Source: Bacteroidales bacterium (lineage in GTDB: Bacteria > Bacteroidota > Bacteroidia > Bacteroidales > 4484-276). From it: a stretch of 5,155 nt of DNA. The notes under the pieces are model-generated. The model ran no database searches. It had not been told where the DNA came from and saw nothing but the letters and a program-made list of their open reading frames with translations. Positions within the stretch are counted from its first letter, which is position 1. Each line of letters begins with the position of its first letter. Shown one piece after another: positions 1 to 5,155 of the stretch. The position numbers and the translations under genes are program-made. The stretch spans positions 1-5,155 of the forward strand of contig JAGYLT010000193.1 of assembly GCA_018400545.1 (NCBI GenBank), given 5' to 3'.

Positions 1-539
1 TGAGTGCATATCTGCAGGGAGTTCCGGAGGGAACGCCACTGAACTTTGAAACCTGGAGTGGCTATAAATCGACTCCGGTTGAGCCAGGCAATTATGCAGT
101 ATTCGATCCTGTGGATAAAAAATACGTAAGCCGAACGCTGTATAAGGGAGAAAACGCCCCGTATCATGCTGTCTCACTCAAATCAGATGCTAATGCTGTT
201 GCGCCAGATAGACGGGTCGAAGTAAGCTGCGCTCCCAATCCTTCTACCGGTGAAACCACTTTTACCATCAGGATGGAAGAGATAGCTTACGTTAAGCTAC
301 TAATCCGTGATATCAACGGACGAACAATAGCCACACTAATTGACGGCGATATGCCCAAAGGGCTTTACCATACCAAATGGTATGGCACTCACGATGACGG
401 ATCGGATGCCGTGAATGGTGTTTACTTCTACAGCCTGAGCATAGATGGCCGGCAGCGAGAAATCCAAAATAGTACACCTGACACCAATAATTTTATTATA
501 AAAATTAAAAACCGCAATACACATGAAAATATTGAATAA
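1..539 (+). CDS. Secreted protein with T9SS type A sorting domain, 3' end only
   Basis: The frame is open from the left edge (first full codon at 3, reading SAYLQGVPEGTPLNFETW...) to the TAA at 537-539, so the real start lies upstream; the GTG at 111 is internal and has no support as a start. The visible 178 residues have an unrecognised part (about residues 1-73) and then a T9SS type A / FlgD-like Ig domain. Its hallmarks are the APNPSTGETTF motif, the strand VKLLIRDINGRTIATL, a GLYHTKWYGTHDDG turn and NGVYFYSL, followed by a tail with a last strand FIIKIKN. In Bacteroidota this domain directs a protein through the outer membrane by type IX secretion, after which it is usually cleaved and the protein anchored or released. 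The passenger domain is outside the window, so the activity is unknown. The gene runs into the next one with an overlap or a 22-base gap, depending on the start chosen there, so the two are probably one transcript. Confidence 0.85.
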   Translation, partial: SAYLQGVPEGTPLNFETWSGYKSTPVEPGNYAVFDPVDKKYVSRTLYKGENAPYHAVSLKSDANAVAPDRRVEVSCAPNPSTGETTFTIRMEEIAYVKLLIRDINGRTIATLIDGDMPKGLYHTKWYGTHDDGSDAVNGVYFYSLSIDGRQREIQNSTPDTNNFIIKIKNRNTHENIE

Positions 540-2985
540 TAAAGTTTGTAGAATAAGTTTTATGCGACTACACAAAAAATACATCTGTAAAACACTGGCT
601 CTGCCGACAGCAATAAGACTTTTGTTTATCACTATTTTATTTTATCCCGCTTTACTCACTGCCACCATTCTAACCGTTAAGCAGGATGGTACCGGCGACT
701 TTACAGTAATTCAGGAAGCATATTTGGCGGCCTCGTCAGGCGATACTGTTTTGGTTTATCCAGGCATCTATTACGAAAATCTGATAATTGTTCACCAAAA
801 GGATATTACCCTTGCCAGTTTATTCCTTGTCACACAAAATCGGGAGGATATTTACAATACAATTATCGATGGAAATCAAACAGGAGGTTGTATATACATT
901 AATGGGCTTGGTCAATCTAAAATTATTGTTACGGGATTTACCCTTACAAACGGCAACGGTTTCGGTAACCCAAAGGTGGGCGGCGGCGTAAGAGTCAACG
1001 AATCTAAGAATGTACACCTTAATTCAAATATAATTTGCAATAATAATGCAAGAGGTGGTGGTGGAATTTATATGATGTTCAGCAAGCTGTTTTTGTCCGG
1101 TAATATTATCAAAAATAACCGTGCCTACGGATCAGGTGGTGGAATTTACAACAGGTATGAATCAGAAATATATTTTGACCGAATAAACAAAAATAGCGTC
1201 TATTTAAACTATGGTATAATTGGAGCCGACATCGCCAAGCAAAGCTATAGTGGGCCAATGGCTATCATTCTGGACACTTGCACTGTGTTAAATCCCGATT
1301 ACCATTTTATTTACTCTTATGACATCCTGAACTTTCCAAACAATGATGTTACTATATCAGTTGACCATGGGAAATTAACGCCGGTAAATGAGGATTTGTA
1401 TGTTGACCCTGCCATCGGCGACGATGCCAACGATGGCCTTACGCCCGCAACTGCGCTTAAAACTGTATCGTATGCCTGTAAGCTGATTGCTTCTGATAGC
1501 ACAAATCCCTTGACGATTCACCTGCTCGATGGCATTTATTCACCATCCACCAACCATGAACGCTTCCCTTTTAACGGAAGAAGCTATGTATCGCTGGTGG
1601 GCGAAAGCAAAGAAAATACCATCTTCGATGCCGATTCATCCTATTATTTCTATATGAGTAGTGGTTTTCAAACCACCTTTTCGATTAAAAATATTACCAT
1701 GCGAAATGCTTTTGAGGGTGATAAGGAAATGTCAGGTGGCGGAATGTATTTCCTTCCATCCATTAAGGCAAACATCGAAAACATTTTAATACATGATTGT
1801 GATCATTCAGGGAGACCTGGCTTAGGAATTGATCATCCAGATAAGTTGACGATAAAAAATCTTGAATGTCGTAACCTGAAAGGAGGACTTGCCATAGGTT
1901 TTGGTAGTGGGTTAATAGATAAAAAAAGAACCTTTCGGTGTGAAAATATAATTATCAGAAACTGTGGGCCTGATGCAAATCCTTTTCAGACCGGAGGCGA
2001 GGGAGGGGGAATGGTTATCAGTGGACATTTATGGGAAGATGACCGCTTTTCAGGCTCTATCTCCAATCTACAGATTACCGATAATCTGCGTTGTCCCCAC
2101 CCAATTTGGGGAGAAGGAACGCAGGTTGCACTTGCAATATCTTATCGTGCAAGAGTAAATTTGATAAATGCCACCATCGGCAATAATATTGGCCGGGGCG
2201 ATGAAACCTTTGCTACAGTTGTGGATGGTGGCTCCGAAGTGAACTTTTACAACACCATCATGCATGGCGATTCGCTTAAAGAGCTTAGCCTGGGCAGTGC
2301 TATGGGATCAGAATTCCCGGCAACAGCCAATATTTCTTATTCCAACTTTGAGGGTGGGGAAGATGATATAATGAACTGGCAAAATATGCACATCCTCAAC
2401 TGGCTTGAGGGCAATATAGACGAAGACCCGCTGTGGGCCTGCAAGGGCGATACCGCTTACTATCTGCAGGATGATTCGCCCTGCATCAATGCCGGTACAC
2501 CTATGTGGGAAGTGGGGATGGATCCGCCCTATATCCGCGAAGAAAATGGCCGCTATGTGCTGTACATGCACAACATGGACACCGTGCACCTGCCCGCCAC
2601 CGACCTGGCAGGCAGAGCACGCATCTCGGGCGGGCATATAGATATGGGTGCCTACGAATACCAGGATACCACCGTTTCGGTACACGAGCCTGGGCAGGCA
2701 CAGGATGCTTATCAGATTTCGGTTTACCCAAATCCTTTTTATGTGCATGCCTTTGTGGATTTTAAAATGGAAAAGCGGGGCGATGTTAAAATTATGATTA
2801 GCGACATTAACGGAAAAACCGTAAAAACCCTGCTCGATGCCACCATGCCCCACGGCGATTACCACCTGACATGGCAGGACGACAACAACTATGGCACTAC
2901 GCTAAAGACCGGTGTGTATTTTCTTAGCTTTTATAACAACGGAAAAAAGGAGGCTACGATAAAATTGGTAAAAGAACGGTATTAA
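523..2985 (+). CDS. Secreted tandem right-handed beta-helix protein with T9SS type A sorting domain
   Basis: Predicted 820-residue cell-surface or extracellular protein. A basic N-terminus and a hydrophobic stretch (about residues 32-47, LLFITILFYPALLTA) form a signal peptide. Block 1 (about 48-285) opens with TVKQDGTGDFTVIQEA and VLVYPGIYYEN, typical of pectate-lyase-like helices. Block 2 (about 291-715) opens with a second classic helix start, LYVDPAIGDDANDGLTPATALKTV. Repeated GGG(I/M)Y-type turns near 153, 178, 205, 405 and 494 mark helix rungs. SPCINAGTP (652-660) and DLAGRARISGGHIDMGAYEY (694-713) are the closing signature of this helix family (choice-of-anchor Q type). A T9SS type A domain follows (YPNPF at 735-739, VKIMISDINGKTVKTLLDA, TGVYFLSF, final ATIKLVKERY). 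No catalytic residues can be assigned; such proteins bind or cleave polysaccharides, or act as adhesins. The ATG at 523 overlaps the upstream gene by 17 bases. The ATG at 562 (residue 14) gives a more usual signal peptide and no overlap, and may be the true start. Confidence 0.9.
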   Translation: MKILNNKVCRISFMRLHKKYICKTLALPTAIRLLFITILFYPALLTATILTVKQDGTGDFTVIQEAYLAASSGDTVLVYPGIYYENLIIVHQKDITLASLFLVTQNREDIYNTIIDGNQTGGCIYINGLGQSKIIVTGFTLTNGNGFGNPKVGGGVRVNESKNVHLNSNIICNNNARGGGGIYMMFSKLFLSGNIIKNNRAYGSGGGIYNRYESEIYFDRINKNSVYLNYGIIGADIAKQSYSGPMAIILDTCTVLNPDYHFIYSYDILNFPNNDVTISVDHGKLTPVNEDLYVDPAIGDDANDGLTPATALKTVSYACKLIASDSTNPLTIHLLDGIYSPSTNHERFPFNGRSYVSLVGESKENTIFDADSSYYFYMSSGFQTTFSIKNITMRNAFEGDKEMSGGGMYFLPSIKANIENILIHDCDHSGRPGLGIDHPDKLTIKNLECRNLKGGLAIGFGSGLIDKKRTFRCENIIIRNCGPDANPFQTGGEGGGMVISGHLWEDDRFSGSISNLQITDNLRCPHPIWGEGTQVALAISYRARVNLINATIGNNIGRGDETFATVVDGGSEVNFYNTIMHGDSLKELSLGSAMGSEFPATANISYSNFEGGEDDIMNWQNMHILNWLEGNIDEDPLWACKGDTAYYLQDDSPCINAGTPMWEVGMDPPYIREENGRYVLYMHNMDTVHLPATDLAGRARISGGHIDMGAYEYQDTTVSVHEPGQAQDAYQISVYPNPFYVHAFVDFKMEKRGDVKIMISDINGKTVKTLLDATMPHGDYHLTWQDDNNYGTTLKTGVYFLSFYNNGKKEATIKLVKERY

Positions 2986-3236
2986 TTCAGTTTTTCAGCT
3001 TCAAAATTGAGGAACCGCTCATCATCAAAATTGACATATGCAAAATTCTTTTGCTGTAAAACCTGCCATGCCAACGTGGATTTGCCACATCTGCGAATGC
3101 CGGTAATAATTTGTGCCAGATGACTTTGAAGATTGATGTCCTTTACCTTTTCCCTCAAAATTACATTTGGATCCTTGAAGAAAGCTAATTCAGCTTTTTG
3201 TTCTTCAACTATCTGTCGTAAATCATTGATATTCAT
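2982..3236 (-). pseudogene. Truncated AAA ATPase (AAA_14/DUF4143-type), N-terminal Walker A fragment
   Basis: An 84-residue frame holding only the start of an ATPase. It has a helical lead (MNINDLRQIVEEQKAEL), then a P-loop GIRRCGKST at residues 46-54 (GxxxxGK[ST]) preceded by the strand AQIIT, and then YVNFDDERF (67-75), a strand typical of the AAA_14 ATPases that usually carry a C-terminal DUF4143 domain. Intact relatives are roughly 400 residues, so Walker B, the sensor region and the whole C-terminal domain are missing. The frame ends at FEAEKLN just where the convergent beta-helix gene ends, the two stops sharing TTAA at 2982-2985. Past that point the sequence is only the other gene, so this is a deletion or a join and not a frameshift. 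An AGGAA lies three to seven bases before the ATG at 3234-3236. Base composition is low-GC. A working product is unlikely, although a short peptide could still be made. Confidence 0.8.
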
Positions 3237-3268
3237 ATTTCCTGTTTGTTAGATATTTAGTATACCAT

Positions 3269-3408
3269 ACTGAGAACATTACACAAAATTAATACTTTTT
3301 ACTGAGAATAATAGCCATATAATTTGATTTTAAATGAGAATAATTCAACCTTTTATCCTTTTTCACTGAGAATAATTGCACTTTTTCCCATAATCTTCTG
3401 ACATTAAA
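3269..3408. repeat. Five-copy 32-base-period motif array (ACTGAGAATAAT)
   Basis: A 12-base motif recurs at 3269-3280 (ACTGAGAACATT), 3301-3312 (ACTGAGAATAAT), 3333-3344 (AATGAGAATAAT), 3365-3376 (ACTGAGAATAAT) and 3397-3408 (TCTGACATTAAA). The starts are exactly 32 bases apart each time. Agreement with the consensus is 10, 12, 11, 12 and 8 of 12, so the array decays toward both ends. The 20-base spacers differ from each other but tend to end in a T-tract just before the next motif. A period of 32 is close to three helical turns, which would place the motifs on one face of the DNA. The array lies 32 bases upstream of the ATPase start codon and covers its likely promoter, so a set of operators is the simplest reading; a decayed 32-base tandem repeat is the alternative. 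The binding factor is unknown. Confidence 0.75.
3284..3291 (-). promoter_or_regulatory. Candidate Bacteroidota -7 element for the ATPase fragment
   Basis: On the - strand this reads TAATTTTG, a full match to the Bacteroidota -7 consensus TAnnTTTG. It would start transcription near 3277, giving a leader of about 40 bases before the ATG at 3236. No clear -33 TTG element sits at the expected distance. The element falls in the spacer between the first two motif copies of the 32-base array, so a protein bound to those copies would cover the promoter and start site. AT-rich DNA gives such matches by chance. Confidence 0.35.
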
Positions 3409-3548
3409 TCCTTAATGAATCAAATAACCCCTCCTGATGTCAATGCATCACCATGGATGTTCAATTTAATAAATGTTGCAATGATCAAAAAACAAACAAA
3501 AAATATGTACTTTTATACAGAATTTAAACCGGCTGCGATGAACACGTT
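3409..3548. other. AT-rich intergenic stretch before the TetR remnant
   Basis: This is the rest of the 312-base gap between the divergent ATPase and TetR fragments after the motif array. No gene or RNA is recognisable. Two weak things can be seen. One is a small inverted repeat, TGATG (3435-3439) and CATCA (3446-3450) with a six-base loop, which could be a half-decayed operator or chance. The other is TACTTTTA at 3508-3515 on the + strand, one base off the Bacteroidota -7 consensus TAnnTTTG and 33 bases before the TetR ATG, with no matching -33 element (the nearest TTG, at 3476-3478, is too far). Confidence 0.4.
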
Positions 3549-3797
3549 ATGAGTTACGCAAACACAAAATCCGCCAGAGAAATATGGCTTGAGGAAGGAT
3601 ACAGGCAATTCGGCGAACACGGTCCTGACAACCTGAGCATTAAAAAGATCAGTGATACGGTTGGGTCATCCCGGGCTTCGTTTTATCATCATTTTGGTGA
3701 CATCGATGTTTTCACCGAGGAATTGCTCGCCATGCACTGGAATATTGTGGATGATTTTAATCAGAAAGGCAAGATCATTTGTACGCAACTCTTCTGA
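3549..3797 (+). pseudogene. Truncated TetR-family regulator, HTH domain only
   Basis: An 82-residue frame with a clear TetR N-terminal DNA-binding domain. Helix 1 covers about residues 8-24 (SAREIWLEEGYRQFGEH), and the helix-turn-helix is LSIKKISDTVGSSRASFYHHFGDID at about 29-53, including the SFYHHF signature, followed by VFTEELLAMHW. TetR regulators are normally about 190-200 residues and use a C-terminal helical domain for dimerising and sensing a ligand; that whole part is missing. The frame leaves family-like sequence around FNQKGK (about residue 75) and ends with ICTQLF and a TGA inside the 3' end of the convergent transglutaminase gene, a 23-base overlap. The ATG at 3549 is the first in-frame start after a TAA at 3525-3527. 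Without the dimerisation domain it probably does not work as a repressor. Confidence 0.8.
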
Positions 3798-5070
3798 TCA
3801 TCAGGTCGGCGCCTTCGGGCAGGCCCATCAGGTAGTTTTGCTGTTGCTCGGCGCTGGACCACAACTCACGCACAAATGGCACCCAGGTGGGGTCGAGGAG
3901 GTGGTACTTGCCGTCGGAGAGTTTCACCACCGTTACGCTGTGGTTAAACTGGTCGGCGGGGATGTCCTCGATGCGCGACCCGGCCATGGTCATGGCGGGA
4001 TAGGATTCAAATTCGGCGGCACGCAGGAAAGCAACCAGCAGACTGGCCTTGTCCTTGCAAACACCGCAGCGGTCCCTGAAGTTCATCTCGGCATTATGCA
4101 GGGTATAGCCCTCGCCGGGGCCCATCGAAATGCCGGAATACCGCATGTTGTCGGCCACCCAGTGGGTGAGGATCGACACGCTGTCCATCTCGGTTTTGGC
4201 GTCTTTCAGCAATTCATCCACAAATTCCTCCACTTCCGGGGTGGGATCGAAGGCGTTGTAGTCCTCGTTTACGCCGTAAAACCAAAGCGACTTGGCCTCC
4301 CAGTCGGGGCTGGTGGACATGAGCAGCTTGGGCGCCACATCGGAGGCATCCACCATGTTGGGCTCGCGTTTCAGCGGTTCAATGTTGGTTTTGGTAAAGG
4401 TATAAATGGTGCGGTCGCCGTGGAAGCGTTTGGAAGCGCGGCATTCGCCGTGATAAAATTCAAACTGCATGGGTTTGTCGGCGGGCATGTTCACCGTATA
4501 AGTTTTTTCCAGCATGTGGTTGCTGCTCCAGAACGGCACAATGTCGTAGAAATGGCCGCGCATGGGTGGGATGAATCTTTCCTCATCTTCCTCCTGCATC
4601 AGCAGCGCATAGGTGAACCCTTTTTTAAACAGCTTCACCTCTATGGCGTCGCCGGGTTCGAGGCGTCCCACCTCTATCATTTTTTCGCGGGCACCCCAGT
4701 AGATCATGCGTGCAGGTGCTGCATAGTCCCGGATTTTTGAGAGGTCGATTTCCTCTACGGTTCCGTCTTTGCGGTAGATCTTCACCATCCGTATCTCCAC
4801 GTAAGCCGAAAGCGGATCGTAGCCGTAGTCGATCACGCGTTTGTCCAACGCGCCTTTTTTGTTCAGTATCTTAAACAACTGGTGGGTGTAGAAGTACCCC
4901 AGCCCGGTTTCCTGCACCTCTACACGGGTGCTGTCGAACACGGTAACGAAATCACTGCCCGGGTAGTCGTCGGCGTTGCCGGTGGTTTTAAGCAGTGTTT
5001 CCACAGGGCCGGCCATCATCATCAGCCCTGCAAACAAGCATGTTAGCGTTAAAAGCAGTTTCTTCATCAT
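3775..5070 (-). CDS. Exported DUF3857/transglutaminase-like protein, C-terminally truncated
   Basis: A 431-residue protein with a signal peptide (MMKKLLLTLTCLFAGLMMMA, likely cleaved near residue 20), so it acts in the periplasm; Cys11 is not in a lipobox. Residues about 40-250 fit the DUF3857 beta-rich domain (YVEIRMVKIYRKDGTVEEIDLS, then LEPGDAIEVKLFKKG). A transglutaminase-like core (about 275-400) follows, with all three expected catalytic residues: Cys338 in RCGVCKDKA, His377 in FNHSVTVV and Asp393 in LLDPTW. The family includes proteases and amidases as well as cross-linking enzymes, and the substrate cannot be told. Bacteroidota relatives usually run to about 600 residues or more. Here the family-like sequence stops at GLPEGADLM, and the last residues IRRVAYK read into the TetR remnant, so the C-terminal beta domain is lost. 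GC content is much higher than in the block to its left. Two ATG codons stand in tandem (5065-5070) and either could start. Confidence 0.88.
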   Translation of the reverse strand: MMKKLLLTLTCLFAGLMMMAGPVETLLKTTGNADDYPGSDFVTVFDSTRVEVQETGLGYFYTHQLFKILNKKGALDKRVIDYGYDPLSAYVEIRMVKIYRKDGTVEEIDLSKIRDYAAPARMIYWGAREKMIEVGRLEPGDAIEVKLFKKGFTYALLMQEEDEERFIPPMRGHFYDIVPFWSSNHMLEKTYTVNMPADKPMQFEFYHGECRASKRFHGDRTIYTFTKTNIEPLKREPNMVDASDVAPKLLMSTSPDWEAKSLWFYGVNEDYNAFDPTPEVEEFVDELLKDAKTEMDSVSILTHWVADNMRYSGISMGPGEGYTLHNAEMNFRDRCGVCKDKASLLVAFLRAAEFESYPAMTMAGSRIEDIPADQFNHSVTVVKLSDGKYHLLDPTWVPFVRELWSSAEQQQNYLMGLPEGADLMIRRVAYK

Positions 5071-5100
5071 TTGATATTTTTTGGTTTAAACTTGAGCGGG

Positions 5101-5108
5101 TAAAATTA
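5101..5108 (-). promoter_or_regulatory. Candidate -7 element for the DUF3857 gene
   Basis: On the - strand this reads TAATTTTA, one mismatch from the Bacteroidota -7 consensus TAnnTTTG, and lies 30 bases before the first ATG. No convincing -33 element was found. The remaining bases to the right edge show no gene. Confidence 0.3.
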
Positions 5109-5155
5109 GGGAAAATTGAGGTAGGCCTGGAGAAGTTATTTGATAGTCCTTAATT

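Noticed and set aside
111..539. A separate 142-residue gene starting at the GTG at 111
   Set aside because: The same frame is open and protein-like back to position 3, so the GTG is internal to a longer gene entering from the left.
2308..2865. A 185-codon - strand open frame inside the beta-helix gene
   Set aside because: It is antisense to the high-GC end of a well-supported T9SS protein and shows no domain or signal of its own.
3269..3408. A small CRISPR array
   Set aside because: The conserved part is only about 12 bases with 20-base spacers, below known CRISPR repeat lengths; there are no cas genes, and the copies vary in the core.
3435..3450. Inverted repeat TGATG-n6-CATCA as a TetR operator or terminator
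   Set aside because: Five-base arms with no T-run after them and no symmetry beyond the arms are expected by chance in a sequence of this length.
3538..3552. Four-codon leader peptide overlapping the TetR start by ATGA
   Set aside because: It is too short to separate from chance and shows no attenuator-like hairpin.
3652..4740. A 362-codon + strand open frame opposite the transglutaminase gene
   Set aside because: It starts inside the TetR frame and runs antisense through the DUF3857 gene. Its product is rich in His, Gly and Val with no domain, as expected for a shadow of a high-GC gene; the - strand frame has a signal peptide and a catalytic triad.

Overview
The window looks like a piece of a Bacteroidota genome, probably from the Bacteroidales or a relative. 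Two adjacent secreted proteins end in type IX secretion (T9SS) type A sorting domains, a system confined to that phylum. The other protein families (DUF3857 transglutaminase-like, AAA/DUF4143-type ATPase) and the poorly marked ribosome binding sites also fit. Genus cannot be told from this sequence, and the fragment could come from a metagenome assembly.

Left part (1-2985, + strand): the 3' end of a secreted protein whose start lies outside the window, followed at once by an 820-residue right-handed beta-helix protein. Both end in similar T9SS type A domains, so they look like a co-transcribed, paralogous pair of cell-surface or extracellular proteins. The second protein holds two beta-helix blocks in tandem and has strongly uneven GC content along its length.

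Middle part (about 2982-3797): a low-GC block carrying two divergent, truncated genes. On the - strand is the N-terminal Walker A segment of an AAA ATPase, cut off exactly where the beta-helix gene ends, so that the two stop codons share a TTAA. On the + strand is the HTH domain of a TetR-family regulator, cut off after about 75 residues. Between them, on the ATPase side, sits a five-copy array of a 12-base motif (consensus ACTGAGAATAAT) repeated at exactly 32-base intervals. It overlaps the likely ATPase promoter and is the most unusual signal in the window.

Right part (3775-5155, - strand): a high-GC gene for an exported DUF3857/transglutaminase-like protein. It keeps its Cys-His-Asp triad but stops soon after it, at the same point where the TetR gene breaks. 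The two genes overlap tail to tail by 23 bases, which marks a rearrangement junction or an assembly join.

No tRNA, rRNA, CRISPR array, complete insertion sequence or clear terminator was seen. The genes do not form one pathway: the left pair is a secretion/adhesion or polysaccharide-type module, the right gene is a periplasmic protein, and the middle is a mosaic remnant.
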